In this document: piece by piece, positions 8,730-18,622 of the stretch | How the letters are laid out: every line of letters starts with the position of its first letter | Position numbering within the stretch: position 1 is the first letter of the stretch | DNA from: Methylotenera sp. | Lineage (GTDB): Bacteria > Pseudomonadota > Gammaproteobacteria > Burkholderiales > Methylophilaceae | Assembly: GCA_013141495.1 (NCBI GenBank) | Contig: JABFQV010000009.1 | Location: 124,001 to 188,000, forward strand | Length of the DNA stretch: 64,000 bases | Reading direction: 5' to 3' | The notes under the pieces: model-generated | What the model was told of the DNA's origin: nothing | What the model saw: only the letters and a program-made list of their open reading frames with translations | Databases searched by the model: none | Position numbers and translations under genes: made by a program

Positions 8730-8932
8730 AAAAAAATATAGCGGATAAATAATTGACTGATGGTGTTAAAAATTGGGTTTATTCTACCATTGTTTTGTAG
8801 TGGTACACTTTGCAAGCTTTTCTTACAGCTTAGCTAACCGCTTATTCTGCGAAATTTACCGACTATCGGTTGGCAATAGACATCGCCACTTACCAAGTGC
8901 ATTATCCATTTTAAGTAAAAAGGGGAAGTAAA

Positions 8933-9400
8933 ATGCATTGCAAAACTAAAGTTCAACCAAAAAAACTACCGCTTATTTTTCAAAATGGTTTTACATTGAT
9001 TGAGGTAATGGTTGTTGTCGCGATTATTGGTATTTTAGCGGCTATTGCACTGCCAAACTATACGGAATACGTCACTCGGTCAAAAATCCCTGATGCTACT
9101 TCCGGCCTTGCCAATAAGCGTGTGCAAATGGAACAATACTTTCAAGATAATCGCACATATGTAGGCTCTGACGCCGCAGGCTTCCCTTGTGCTAACGATG
9201 CGGTATCTAGCAGTCATTTTAATTTCTCATGTGCGGGTATCGCTGAAACTGCTTACACAATCCAGGCGGGTGGCAAAAGCACAATGGCTGACTTTACATT
9301 CACAATTAATCAAAACAATGTTAAAGCAACAACCGCCGTTCCCACTGGCTGGAGCACAAGCGCCACTTGCTGGGTAACTAAAAAGGGTGGATCGTGTTAA
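8933..9400 (+). CDS. Type IV pilin (PilE-like minor or major pilin)
   Basis: Prepilin of 155 aa. A 19-residue leader ends in Gly19 before Phe20, and the mature N-terminus FTLIEVMVVVAIIGILAAIALPNY has Glu5 (Glu24 of the precursor). The globular domain has four cysteines, two of them in a C-terminal loop (CWVTKKGGSC). It opens the minor-pilin operon and has a strong RBS (aggggaag, 4 bases before the ATG). It could be PilE in the sense of the P. aeruginosa fimU-pilVWXY1E cluster moved to the front, or a pilin subunit proper; sequence alone does not decide. Confidence 0.87.
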   Translation: MHCKTKVQPKKLPLIFQNGFTLIEVMVVVAIIGILAAIALPNYTEYVTRSKIPDATSGLANKRVQMEQYFQDNRTYVGSDAAGFPCANDAVSSSHFNFSCAGIAETAYTIQAGGKSTMADFTFTINQNNVKATTAVPTGWSTSATCWVTKKGGSC

Positions 9401-9954
9401 ATTCACAAAAAATGCCAGTAACAAACTCGGGATTTACCTTGATTGAGTTGATGATTGCGGTGCTTATTCTCGGCATTGTAATGGCGATGGGCATGTCCAG
9501 TTATCGCGTTTGGATACAAAATACGGCAATTCGTAATGTTGCGGAGTCTGTTCTTAATGGTCTGCAACTGGCACGCGCAGAGGCAGTTAAAAGGAATGTT
9601 CCTATGCAGTTCAATTTTCGTACTGGCTCAGCTTGGACGGTTTGTCAGCGGCCTGTAGCGCCGGGGGCTTGCCCTGACCCAGATGATGCGACGACTATCC
9701 AGAGTCGAATACAGACAGAGGGGGCCTCCACTAATGTTACCGTCACAACAGCTCCTGCAGCTAATACAAGCATTAGCTTTAATAACCTAGGCCAGGTTGA
9801 TACAACTGTTACGTCGTTCACTCAAGTGGTTGTTGATAACTCTATACTTTCTGTAGCAGACAAAAGAATATTGCGTTTGGTAGTTAATGTGGGCGGCAGT
9901 ACGCGTATGTGTGACCCTAAATTTGCATATGCAACAGATCCAAGAGGATGTTAA
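9394..9954 (+). CDS. fimT: GspH/FimT family pseudopilin (FimT/FimU)
   Basis: Minor pilin of 186 aa that helps prime pilus assembly. The prepilin site is Gly13/Phe14 with FTLIELMIAVLILGIV and Glu at mature position 5. The helix continues into ARAEAVKRNVPMQF, the GspH/FimT-type motif. The start is GTG at 9394, overlapping the previous stop by 7 bases; an ATG at 9412 is an alternative that leaves a very short leader. The tight overlap with both neighbours indicates one operon. Confidence 0.88.
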   Translation: MLNSQKMPVTNSGFTLIELMIAVLILGIVMAMGMSSYRVWIQNTAIRNVAESVLNGLQLARAEAVKRNVPMQFNFRTGSAWTVCQRPVAPGACPDPDDATTIQSRIQTEGASTNVTVTTAPAANTSISFNNLGQVDTTVTSFTQVVVDNSILSVADKRILRLVVNVGGSTRMCDPKFAYATDPRGC

Positions 9955-10382
9955 TCGTGAAACAAAAACTGAAAGCAGTTAATGAACTGAAGTTTGCACA
10001 AGTAAGATTTCAAAAAGGCGTTGTTTTGCTGGAGTCACTGATTGCGATACTGATTTTTTCGATGGGGATTATCGCTTTAATGGGGTTGCAGACCGCCATG
10101 CTTAAAAGTGTTGGTGGTGCGGAATACCGGTCCGAAGCAATATATGTTGCACAGCAAAGATTGGGTGCGATGTGGGCCGACCCAACTAATCTTAATCTCT
10201 ATATTGAGGCCGCTCCTGGTACGGCTATTTCGCCATTATTACCCAATGGTAGACGAATAGTTGAGATTACGCCTCAAGCTGATCCTTTGGCTTCACCTAT
10301 CGTGCAAGTTACTGTCACGTGGCAGCTACCTGGTGAAGCGGCAGTGCACCGTTACACTACTAGCGCAAGAGTAACTAGCTAA
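9948..10382 (+). CDS. pilV: Type IV pilus minor pilin PilV
   Basis: Minor pilin of 144 aa. The prepilin cleavage site is Gly24/Val25, giving a mature start VVLLESLIAILIFSMGI with Glu5. The following LMGLQTAMLKS and AIYVAQQRLGAMWAD are typical of PilV. It overlaps fimT by 7 bases; ATG 9948 and GTG 9957 are both possible starts. Its position after fimT and before pilW matches the conserved minor-pilin order. Confidence 0.9.
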   Translation: MLIVKQKLKAVNELKFAQVRFQKGVVLLESLIAILIFSMGIIALMGLQTAMLKSVGGAEYRSEAIYVAQQRLGAMWADPTNLNLYIEAAPGTAISPLLPNGRRIVEITPQADPLASPIVQVTVTWQLPGEAAVHRYTTSARVTS

Positions 10383-10395
10383 TAGGGAGCTTAAC

Positions 10396-11625
10396 GTGAT
10401 GATGCTAAATAAATATTATAGAAACTCCCACGCGTATGGCTTTAGTTTGGTAGAGCTTATGGTCGGCTTAGTGATTGGGCTGATAGCGACCTTAGTCATT
10501 TCTCAAACTTTTTCGGTATTCGAGGGGCAAAAGCGCACCACAACAGGTGTTTCTGACACGCAGACCAACGGCACTATCGCATTGTACAACGTTATGCGTG
10601 ATGCTCAGATGGCGGGTTTTGGTCTGCCGTTTTTGGATAAAACAAATCCGCCCATGACATGCAGTCCTGTGCCGACTATTAATCATGATAATAATGCAAC
10701 AACGCCAGCCATTGATTTATTTCCCGTGGTGATTACAGATGGTGGCGCTGCTGCTGGTGCAAGCGACCAAGTGGCCCTACGCTATTCTTTTACTTACACC
10801 CCGCCAGCGTTAGCTGATCGCCGTAAAGTACTTATTGGTGGGGTTCCAACAGATTTTCCAAGTAACCCTGGAGTTTCTGTGGAAATTATTAATCCTCTCA
10901 GCGCCACAACCACGGGCGTCACTGTGCATAACAATCGTGGCTGTCAAAATGGCGATGTTGCTCTGGCTAGTAAGTTTAACAAGACTTCAGGGATAAATGC
11001 CTGTGCATTATTTAAAGTTACGGCTACCAATGCGGTTCTTGATGCGGATACTACAAAGATTAAATTAAATGCAGTAATTCCGGTTTTACCACATTCTTAC
11101 ATTAATGGTAGTTTATCCTGCTTAGGCCGCTGGAACGAAATCACTTACCGCGTTAATGGCAATAAAGAGCTGGAACGTGGCGGCCAGCCTTATGCTGATA
11201 ATGACCCTACACCTGCAAACCGAGGTTTACCAAATGCGGCTTTTGTGCCAAACGTGGCGGGTGTCGTGAACATTCAGGCGCAATATGGTGTATCAACAAA
11301 CGCTCAAGATAACCAGATAAGTAATTGGGTTGATGCAAGCGGTGCCTGGCTTAACCCGACATTTGCCGATAAGGTAAAAATCAAAGCAATTCGTGTGGCA
11401 ATTGTCGCGCGTAGCGGACTGCTGGAAAAAGAAAATGTAACAGGGGCTTGTACAACGGCTCAGGGTACAGTCAACAATGGTCCTTGCGCATGGGATGATG
11501 CAGGCCTTGATCCAGCACCTAAAATAGACCTTTCTGACGATGCTAATTGGCGCAGATATCGGTACAGGGTTTATGAAACGATTATTCCAATCCGCAATAT
11601 TGCTTGGGCGCGGGGTAACTTATGA
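10396..11625 (+). CDS. pilW: Type IV pilus minor pilin PilW
   Basis: Minor pilin of about 409 aa. The prepilin site is Gly15/Phe16, and the mature N-terminus FSLVELMVGLVIGLIATLVISQTF carries Glu5. The large C-terminal region has PilW features (VMRDAQMAGFGLP and, at the end, RYRVYETIIPIRN). An agggag RBS at 10384-10389 serves a GTG at 10396 or ATGs at 10399 and 10402. It overlaps pilX by 4 bases (ATGA). Confidence 0.9.
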   Translation: MMMLNKYYRNSHAYGFSLVELMVGLVIGLIATLVISQTFSVFEGQKRTTTGVSDTQTNGTIALYNVMRDAQMAGFGLPFLDKTNPPMTCSPVPTINHDNNATTPAIDLFPVVITDGGAAAGASDQVALRYSFTYTPPALADRRKVLIGGVPTDFPSNPGVSVEIINPLSATTTGVTVHNNRGCQNGDVALASKFNKTSGINACALFKVTATNAVLDADTTKIKLNAVIPVLPHSYINGSLSCLGRWNEITYRVNGNKELERGGQPYADNDPTPANRGLPNAAFVPNVAGVVNIQAQYGVSTNAQDNQISNWVDASGAWLNPTFADKVKIKAIRVAIVARSGLLEKENVTGACTTAQGTVNNGPCAWDDAGLDPAPKIDLSDDANWRRYRYRVYETIIPIRNIAWARGNL

Positions 11626-12272
11626 TTAACGCACTGCATTTTGAAAACAATGTGGGCCATATACCACCAGCACACCGGCAGCGTGGCGTCGTATTATTTT
11701 TCGCACTGATTGCCATGGTAGTGATGATGTTAGCTGCGGTGGCGCTAATACGCTCAGTTGACACAAGCACTTCAGTTGCGGGTAATCTGGCTTTTAAACA
11801 ATCAGCTACGGTATCGGCAGATAGCGGTGTTGAAACTGCGTTGGCTTTGTTGAGAACCCCTGCATTGGATACCACTATCAACAGCGCTGCCAATGCAACT
11901 TTGGGTTACTATGCGACTGCTGAAGAAAGAAATTTAACCGGTAGCCTGACAACAATGGCGGCGTTTACTTGGGATAACACAAATAGTGCGGTGGCTACAG
12001 GTGACGGAATTGTTGCAGGCCGTGACGCTAGTGGCAATAGCGCTAGATATGTGGTTGAAAGGATGTGTACTACTGCAGTTGCTAATGAGGTGCCTAGCAA
12101 AGCAAATTGTCTTTTTGGTCAGGGAGATGCAGGTGGTGGCTCAAAAAAGGGTGATCCTGGTTATATTAGCGGTTTGCCAAGCGCCGCATCAATCAGCCCG
12201 GTATATCGGGTAACGGCGCGTGTTACCGGGCCAAAAAATACGATCAGTTATGTGCAAGCCTATATCTATTAG
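11622..12272 (+). CDS. pilX: Type IV pilus assembly protein PilX
   Basis: 216-aa minor pilin. The QRGVVLFFALIAMVVMMLAAVALIRS segment has the prepilin glycine at residue 22 but no Glu at mature position 5 (Phe instead), as is normal for PilX/GspK-type tip subunits. It is followed by the family's NLAFKQSATVSADSGVE segment. The start codon overlaps the pilW stop (ATGA) and pilY1 follows after 9 bases, so the gene is translationally coupled in the operon. PilX-type subunits sit near the pilus tip with PilY1. Confidence 0.88.
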   Translation: MINALHFENNVGHIPPAHRQRGVVLFFALIAMVVMMLAAVALIRSVDTSTSVAGNLAFKQSATVSADSGVETALALLRTPALDTTINSAANATLGYYATAEERNLTGSLTTMAAFTWDNTNSAVATGDGIVAGRDASGNSARYVVERMCTTAVANEVPSKANCLFGQGDAGGGSKKGDPGYISGLPSAASISPVYRVTARVTGPKNTISYVQAYIY

Positions 12273-12281
12273 GAGTTAAAA

Positions 12282-15200
12282 ATGAATACCCATACGCTCA
12301 ACTTTTTTAAACAAGCACGTCAATTTTGCTTGGCCTTAACGGTCGGTTTAGTCATTTCAACGCAGGTTGTGGGGGCTGACGGAATGCCACCTTTAAATAT
12401 TGCTAAAAAGCCGTTGAATGCTATTGTGACTACATCGCCCAATGTCTTATACATACTGGATGACTCTGGCAGTATGGATTGGAACTACTTGCCAGATTGG
12501 GCAGGCGCTGGTTATTGCAGAACGACTGGTAATGCCGACTCCTTCGATCAGTCATGCAAAAATGAAGATAATCGTGCCATACCACCGGCTAGGAGTAGTG
12601 ATTTTAATAGCATTTACTACAATCCAGAGGTTACCTACACACCCCCTAAAAATGCTGATGGCACCAGTAAACCTTCGCAAACTTCTGCTACCTGGACAGC
12701 CGTGAAAGATGATGCCTATGGCATACAAAGCACCAACACGACTAATTTACTGACTAAATATACTGATATTGAATGGTGTACCTCTACTGCTTATACTGAT
12801 TGTGTTAGAAATGATAATTACATTATGCCGACAGATGCTAATGTCAATTGGGCGCCGCGACTTGATGGAAAGCAATACAATGTGGCGCATGCTGTATTTG
12901 CCACAGGCACTGGCTATGTGGCCACCGGCCCGCGAAATGCGCCAACAAAAGCGCTTAAAGAATTCGGCCCGCATTACTACAAAATTAATGCTGGCGAGTA
13001 TTGTGACTCAGCTGCCTTGACCAAGTGTCAGGAAACACAAGATGCGACTTATTCTTATCCAGCTAAATTGCGCTGGTGCGCTAATAATACTCAAGCTACT
13101 TCCCCTCCAGCAACTGCAGGGACGGTTGATGGTTGCCGTGCTACGCGTAAAACCGGCTTTACCCAAGCGCGTTATCCCACTAAATACGTGAAAATAAGCA
13201 CCGTAAATAGTTACACTAAAACCAACGAGGTGCTTTATGTAGCAGGCACCCCTGCATCAGTAACTTGCACCACGCCACCCTGCACTGCTGGTAGTGCTGC
13301 TGTTAATGCGCAGGGTGCCACAGGCGCTTCGGTGTCGTTCAGCTTTATTCTTGGAGGAGATTGTGAAGGCTCCGATAAGGCTAGAATTAAAAAAGTATTA
13401 GTAAATGGTGTTAATCTTTTAAATGATAGAACCAGTAAAACGCTGAGTGCCTCGACTTTGGCAGGTTATGTGCGCGATGAAATTAACGCAACCCCTGCGC
13501 CGCGACCTTATGTGGTGAGCGGTAGTGGCAATAATGTTAAATTACAGGCACCTGCGACAGATGGCGCAATTACCTACCCAGTGAGCATTCAGTTGGAGTC
13601 AGGCTCTTGCTCGGTGACCTTGAGCCCGACAACGCCTAAATTTGCTGGCTATACAGCCGCTACGGCCTATCAAGCGGCTGTGCCAGCATCACCTGGATAT
13701 GTTGCTACATCTGGTACAGCTGCAAACTGCAGCCCTGTCACACTGGTAGCGAATAGTTCGGGATCCTACGGCGCTAATAATTGGAATTTTACTGCTGGTC
13801 AAAAAGTTTGCCAAACTTTCTCCAACGCTCCCACAACCGCAACGACATTTTACGGCTCATTTAGCCGCGTAGATATAGTGCTTAGCACCCCAAACTACCC
13901 AAAAGCACCCACTCGCAGTGATTGCGTGGATGATGTTATAGGTAATACTTGTACTTATGATGAAGAAATGACCAATTTTGCAAATTGGTGGACTTACTAC
14001 CATACGCGTATGCAGTCGATGAAAACATCAACCAGTCTGGCGTTTGACGCTATCGATAATAGAACTCGCGTTGGATTTAGTACCATTAGCGACACCACTG
14101 CGACGAATGGCACGACTTTTCTAGAAGTTGGCAATTTTGACTCTGGGCAGAAAAATACTTGGTATAACGCATTATTTAACACGGCGCCAGGTGGCAATAC
14201 TCCTTTACGTGAAGCACTTTCTCAAGCGGGACGCATATATGCACACAAGATTGGTAACGACCCCGTGCAATACTCATGCCAGCAAAACTTCGCACTGCTC
14301 ACTACTGACGGGTATTGGAACGGCTCTAATTCTGGTGGAAAGGCCGGTTTAGATGTTAATGGTGCTTTAATTGGTAATTTAGATAGTGGTACAACGGTAC
14401 CAAGACCTAAACGTGAAGGCGTTGGCGCTGATGGTGGCTTGGCCGATGTAGCGAAGTATTTTTACGACACAGATTTACGTACCTTAGCTTTAGGTAATTG
14501 CACAGGGGCTTTGGGTGGGGGTATCAATGTGTGCGAAGATGGCACTAGTTCTGTTATGCAACGCATGGCTACTTACACCCTGGGCTTGGGTGTCGATGGC
14601 AGTTTAAGTTACAGTAAAACGTATAAAACCGATACTATTGGCGATTATAAGGACTTGACCACGGGTGCTAAAACTTGGCCCAGTCCATTTACTGGCTCTG
14701 ATGAAAAGATTGATGATTTATGGCATGCCGCAGTGAATGGTGAAGGTTTATATTTCAGCGCTAAAAACCCAAATGATGTGACGCAAGGTTTGGCGGATGC
14801 CTTGGCCGATATTGGGGCATCCAAAGGTTCTGCATCACCTTCAGGCATTAGTAGCCGGCAACCAGCATTGGGTAATAACTTTGCTTACCGCGCAACATTT
14901 ATTAGTGACAAATGGACGGGTAATGTAGAAAAACGTACGATAGACCCTGCTTCTGGCGCATTGAGTAATACTATTGTTAATTGTGTTGAGGATATAGCGG
15001 CAGACCCTCCTTTGAGTGCGTGTACTGGCATTAATACCAGCAGCCCCGTTTTGCCTAGCGCAAGAAAGATATACATTAATTCAGGTGGCGGTTTAGCTAA
15101 TTTCACATACGCGAACTTACCAGGTAGTACTGTGCCTGTAATGGGTGAACCAAAGTATTATTTTACTGAGGCTTTTCTTGGTACAAAAGTAAGCCATTGG

Positions 15201-16745
15201 GGCACATTAACCGCCACCCAAAAGACAGCGGCAGTAGAGGATGGTTTGGTTAACTTCTTGAGAGGTGACACAAGTTTAGAAGATAGAGCGTCTAACCTTA
15301 GCGGCACTACGGACAACCGGATATACCGTTACCGCCAGGCAAGATTAGGTGATGTTGCTGAGTCGCAACCCGTGTATGTAGGTCAGCCAAGCATGGATTA
15401 TGGTGATGGTTACCCTGCCTTTAAAGCCGTTAGCCGACCTGCAACAGTTTACGTAGGTGCTAACGACGGTATGTTGCATGCTTTTGATGCAGTCACCCTG
15501 CAAGAGCGCTGGGCATTTGTACCAACTGCGGTAATGCCAAAATTATGGAGTTTGGCAGACCGTAATTACAGCCATGAAAACTTCGTTAATGGCACCGTAG
15601 TGGTTGCGGACGCTAAAATTAATGGCAACTGGGAGACGATTCTGATTGGAGGCTTAAATGGGGGCGGCCGCAGTTACTATGCCTTAAAAGTGACTAATCC
15701 AAATGCACCTGAGTTGCTGTGGGAGTTTACCGACAATAATATGGGATATACCTTTGGCAAACCTAAAGTCGTTAAAAATAAAGTAGGTGACTGGCTGGTG
15801 TTGTTAACATCAGGCTACAATAACCGACCAGACTTTTTGAAGCCAACAGGGGATGGTGGCGGTTATCTTTATACTGTAGATCTAAATCTAGCGCCCGTGG
15901 GTAACATTAATGCAGGCTCAGCAGGCGTTAAAGTATATGCAACGGGTGAGGGTACAACTGCATTTCCAAGTGGTTTAGCTAAGATCTCTGCTTTTGCTTA
16001 TGAACCACGCATTAACAATACCGCTATATTTGTTTACGGAGGCGACTTAGCCGGAAATTTATGGCGTTTTGATATCAATGATCCGCCTGCGCCTGGACCT
16101 AATCCATTACTGTTTGCAGTATTGACAGATACAGGTGGTAACAAGCAGCCTATTTCCACTGAGCCTGAGTTAGCATACTATAAGAATAAACGTATGGTTT
16201 ATGTTGGAACAGGGCGTTTTCTTGAGCCAGATGATAGAGATACCGTGCAAGTGCAAACCGTTTATGGCATTCAGGATGATGATGTTACAACGACATTGGT
16301 TAATCGTGCTGGCTTAACTGAGCAAAAACTGTCTGGAACCGGATCAACGAGAACTAGTACGCAAATTGGCGCAACTGGTGCACGTGGCTGGTATGCTGAT
16401 CTTAGTGTTCCGGGTGAGCGTCAATCAGTTGATAGTCAGCTATATTCTGGTAATTTAATTGTAACAACTAATGTTCCTACAGGTACTGATTGCACACCTA
16501 ACGGCTTCAGTTGGCTTAATGTGTTTGATTACAGAACAGGCGCTGTTGTTGTTTCTGTACAATTAAATTATGGCATTACCGGTGGTAATCTCTATCAAAA
16601 GTCAAATGGAGATGTAAACATTAAGAATGACACGGCGAGCGGTAAGGGCTTAATTGGAACAGTAGGTGATTACGGGCCAATTCTGCCTATAGAGAGCCTG
16701 ACGTTTCAAGACAAGCGTACAATATGGCGCGAGTTAACCAAGTAA
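12282..16745 (+). CDS. pilY1: Type IV pilus tip adhesin/assembly protein PilY1
   Basis: Very large secreted protein (1487 aa) that caps the pilus and mediates adhesion and surface sensing. A signal peptide covers about residues 1-32. A von Willebrand A-type MIDAS motif (LDDSGSMDW) is near residue 59, and the rest of that domain resumes only near residue 566 (FANWWTYYHTRM, later LLTTDGYW). Between them lies a roughly 500-residue Cys-rich insertion. The C-terminal PilY1 beta-propeller starts near residue 1050 (YVGANDGMLHAFDA, ILIGGLNGGGRSYYALKV, YVGTGRFLEPDD). It follows pilX by 9 bases, is the last gene of the operon, and is ended by a strong terminator. Confidence 0.93.
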   Translation: MNTHTLNFFKQARQFCLALTVGLVISTQVVGADGMPPLNIAKKPLNAIVTTSPNVLYILDDSGSMDWNYLPDWAGAGYCRTTGNADSFDQSCKNEDNRAIPPARSSDFNSIYYNPEVTYTPPKNADGTSKPSQTSATWTAVKDDAYGIQSTNTTNLLTKYTDIEWCTSTAYTDCVRNDNYIMPTDANVNWAPRLDGKQYNVAHAVFATGTGYVATGPRNAPTKALKEFGPHYYKINAGEYCDSAALTKCQETQDATYSYPAKLRWCANNTQATSPPATAGTVDGCRATRKTGFTQARYPTKYVKISTVNSYTKTNEVLYVAGTPASVTCTTPPCTAGSAAVNAQGATGASVSFSFILGGDCEGSDKARIKKVLVNGVNLLNDRTSKTLSASTLAGYVRDEINATPAPRPYVVSGSGNNVKLQAPATDGAITYPVSIQLESGSCSVTLSPTTPKFAGYTAATAYQAAVPASPGYVATSGTAANCSPVTLVANSSGSYGANNWNFTAGQKVCQTFSNAPTTATTFYGSFSRVDIVLSTPNYPKAPTRSDCVDDVIGNTCTYDEEMTNFANWWTYYHTRMQSMKTSTSLAFDAIDNRTRVGFSTISDTTATNGTTFLEVGNFDSGQKNTWYNALFNTAPGGNTPLREALSQAGRIYAHKIGNDPVQYSCQQNFALLTTDGYWNGSNSGGKAGLDVNGALIGNLDSGTTVPRPKREGVGADGGLADVAKYFYDTDLRTLALGNCTGALGGGINVCEDGTSSVMQRMATYTLGLGVDGSLSYSKTYKTDTIGDYKDLTTGAKTWPSPFTGSDEKIDDLWHAAVNGEGLYFSAKNPNDVTQGLADALADIGASKGSASPSGISSRQPALGNNFAYRATFISDKWTGNVEKRTIDPASGALSNTIVNCVEDIAADPPLSACTGINTSSPVLPSARKIYINSGGGLANFTYANLPGSTVPVMGEPKYYFTEAFLGTKVSHWGTLTATQKTAAVEDGLVNFLRGDTSLEDRASNLSGTTDNRIYRYRQARLGDVAESQPVYVGQPSMDYGDGYPAFKAVSRPATVYVGANDGMLHAFDAVTLQERWAFVPTAVMPKLWSLADRNYSHENFVNGTVVVADAKINGNWETILIGGLNGGGRSYYALKVTNPNAPELLWEFTDNNMGYTFGKPKVVKNKVGDWLVLLTSGYNNRPDFLKPTGDGGGYLYTVDLNLAPVGNINAGSAGVKVYATGEGTTAFPSGLAKISAFAYEPRINNTAIFVYGGDLAGNLWRFDINDPPAPGPNPLLFAVLTDTGGNKQPISTEPELAYYKNKRMVYVGTGRFLEPDDRDTVQVQTVYGIQDDDVTTTLVNRAGLTEQKLSGTGSTRTSTQIGATGARGWYADLSVPGERQSVDSQLYSGNLIVTTNVPTGTDCTPNGFSWLNVFDYRTGAVVVSVQLNYGITGGNLYQKSNGDVNIKNDTASGKGLIGTVGDYGPILPIESLTFQDKRTIWRELTK

Positions 16746-16778
16746 GTATCAACAAGAAGTAAATATCAGGAAGTGAAA

Positions 16779-16810
16779 AAATAATGCCTATAGAAATATA
16801 GGCATTATTT
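16779..16810 (+). terminator. Rho-independent terminator of the pilus operon
   Basis: A perfect 14-bp stem (16779-16792 with 16797-16810, aaataatgcctata against its complement) closes on a GAAA tetraloop, and the descending arm ends in a T-rich stretch (tatttcttt). It lies 33 bases after the pilY1 stop. The A-rich left flank means it can also work on the minus strand. The remaining 116 bases up to 16926 show nothing I can name. Confidence 0.9.
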
Positions 16811-16926
16811 CTTTGTAGGTCTTGCTATTCCGCTGGGTGCGAGCGTTAAGGTCAGCTAAATATCTTGGGTAGTGATGTGTAAATGGTAAGACGGCGACGG
16901 TCGAGGAATCAAGCACTAAATCATTA

Positions 16927-18072
16927 TTAGTTGGAGATTGGTAGTGCGTATATTTCTGTAGCAGTTTGCTCTATAACACTACCGTCTTTTTCTGTTTTAC
17001 GAATTTGTACGGGTAGATATTGGTAGTCTAAAGCAAGCCATAGCTCTGTTTTTGCTTGCTCTCCGTCACCCTTAATCAGGTGCAGTGTATTGAGTTGACC
17101 TAGTTTAGTGGTAATAACCTTCTCCCCCTCAAAATGGTAGTCGTAGGTGCGTAAGTTTTTACCATTTGTAATAGTGATTTGCGTATCGTAACGAGGCTGC
17201 ATAAACATAAACTGGTACATTACGCTTAAAATGTCCTGTGTGCCTGTCGCTAAATTCTCAGTTTTTTCACCCTTTGCACTACTTAACTTTAAAATTGCCT
17301 CATCCCAATTAAAGGATGCTTTTTGACTTTGGTTATTACCATATTGATAGATGAACAGATAAGGCATAAAGCCACTTGCAGTGACTAAACCCTCACTGGA
17401 TTGTATAAGCGTATCAAAAAATAGCGATGCCAGACCTTTTGCTTCAGTTTTACTTGTGAGGGTGTAACGGTCGTTAGTCTTATCAAAATTAAAAATGATG
17501 CGAGCTGTACCCGCGGCCGTGGCATCACCTCCTCTACGTACATCAAAAACTGTTTCCACATATATGTAAGGCAAGGTCGAATGTGAGGATTCTGTGGCAC
17601 TGTCATTTACCACGGAAATCTCTGCAGATTCGATTGTTTCAGTTGATAGTGGCTCCATAATCGTTGGCTCAAGTAATTGTTCAGCTTGTTGCACATCTTC
17701 AACTAGCGATTCTATTGCTGGTTTTTCTATGGTGTAAGGTGCCTCATTAATGGGATTTGTGTCAGCTTGAGCTTCTAATTTTTGGTTTGTTTTTATGGGC
17801 TGTTCTGGCGTGATTATTGGTGTTGGCGCAAGTTTTGGCGGACTTTGTTTTACTGGGGTTGTAATGGTTTTTTGTACTGGCTGCATATTCACCAAGTGCA
17901 TTTCTAAGGTTTGGTAGCTTTCATCTAGCTCCGGTAATTTAAGTGGGAATTTTGCGAGTAAAAAAACATGGCAAAGCAACGAGATAATCGTAGCCAGCAA
18001 CAAGGTTTTATTTTGCGAAAATTGCGATTTCAGGCAGTTAAGCTTATTGGCTATATTGTGAGGTAATTGCAT
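16927..18072 (-). CDS. DUF3108 domain protein with N-terminal membrane anchor
   Basis: 381-aa protein of unknown function. An N-terminal hydrophobic helix (about residues 23-41) is followed by a Pro/Thr/Glu/Gln-rich linker (about 60-165) that looks TonB-like, then a DUF3108 domain (about 170-375) with VFDVRRGGDATAAGTARI, GTQDILSVMYQFMFMQP and ELWLALDYQYLPVQI. DUF3108 proteins are periplasmic or outer-membrane-associated beta-rich proteins without an assigned reaction. It is the last gene of the minus-strand block, 2 bases after the Gx-transporter gene, hence probably coupled to it. A paralogue is at 61933-62661. Confidence 0.85.
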   Translation of the reverse strand: MQLPHNIANKLNCLKSQFSQNKTLLLATIISLLCHVFLLAKFPLKLPELDESYQTLEMHLVNMQPVQKTITTPVKQSPPKLAPTPIITPEQPIKTNQKLEAQADTNPINEAPYTIEKPAIESLVEDVQQAEQLLEPTIMEPLSTETIESAEISVVNDSATESSHSTLPYIYVETVFDVRRGGDATAAGTARIIFNFDKTNDRYTLTSKTEAKGLASLFFDTLIQSSEGLVTASGFMPYLFIYQYGNNQSQKASFNWDEAILKLSSAKGEKTENLATGTQDILSVMYQFMFMQPRYDTQITITNGKNLRTYDYHFEGEKVITTKLGQLNTLHLIKGDGEQAKTELWLALDYQYLPVQIRKTEKDGSVIEQTATEIYALPISN

Positions 18073-18074
18073 AC

Positions 18075-18611
18075 TTAAAGTAATGGTATCTCAGGTTTAT
18101 TTGAAGCCTTATTATAAAGAAGCTTAGCCGTAATTAGGCCGTTGATTACACCAAAAAACAGAGCCGCGATTGCAAATATGGGAATTAAATAACTAACGCT
18201 GGTGTGGGGAATAAGCCATAGGCGGACGATCATCAACTGCCCGGCGATGTGGGCAAAGGCCGCTAAAATGCTTAACGACACGACGCTAAAGTGTTTTTTT
18301 GGCAAGTGCATGGCAAGCCATAACATCAGTAAACTTATGATTGCGCCACCTAAACTAAGCGCAAAAGTGGGTGATAAAAATTGCCCGAGTAATAAGCTAC
18401 TGGCGAATACGCGCAAAATGCTGACCCAAGCGGCTGTGGCAAAACCATATTGGGTTAAAACGTATAGCGTAACGATGTTGGCAATACCGGGCTTAACGCC
18501 TGGAAGTGGCGATGGAATCACCGCCTCAATCATGTGCAAGGCAATGGCAAACGCCGCGAGCTTGGCAATGCGGTGGTCGTCAGCCGTGGTTTGTATTGGG
18601 GGGTGCTTCAA
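18075..18611 (-). CDS. Gx transporter family protein (EetB-like; 'heptaprenyl diphosphate synthase component I')
   Basis: Integral membrane protein of 178 aa with about five hydrophobic helices. The motif PLPGVKPGIANIVTLYVL is the signature of the family often labelled heptaprenyl diphosphate synthase component I, now called Gx transporter. In Gram-positive bacteria, family members next to a NusG-domain-II gene are called EetB and take part in flavin-based extracellular electron transfer. Here the NusG-domain-II gene and apbE are directly upstream, so a flavin or electron-transfer role is more likely than prenyl synthesis. That role is inference. Confidence 0.82.
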   Translation of the reverse strand: MKHPPIQTTADDHRIAKLAAFAIALHMIEAVIPSPLPGVKPGIANIVTLYVLTQYGFATAAWVSILRVFASSLLLGQFLSPTFALSLGGAIISLLMLWLAMHLPKKHFSVVSLSILAAFAHIAGQLMIVRLWLIPHTSVSYLIPIFAIAALFFGVINGLITAKLLYNKASNKPEIPLL

Positions 18612-18622
18612 AGTAATGCTAG

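Noticed and set aside
8801-8815. tggtacactttgcaa as a sigma-54 promoter for the pilin operon
   Set aside because: The GG and GC elements are 8 bases apart, not the required 10.
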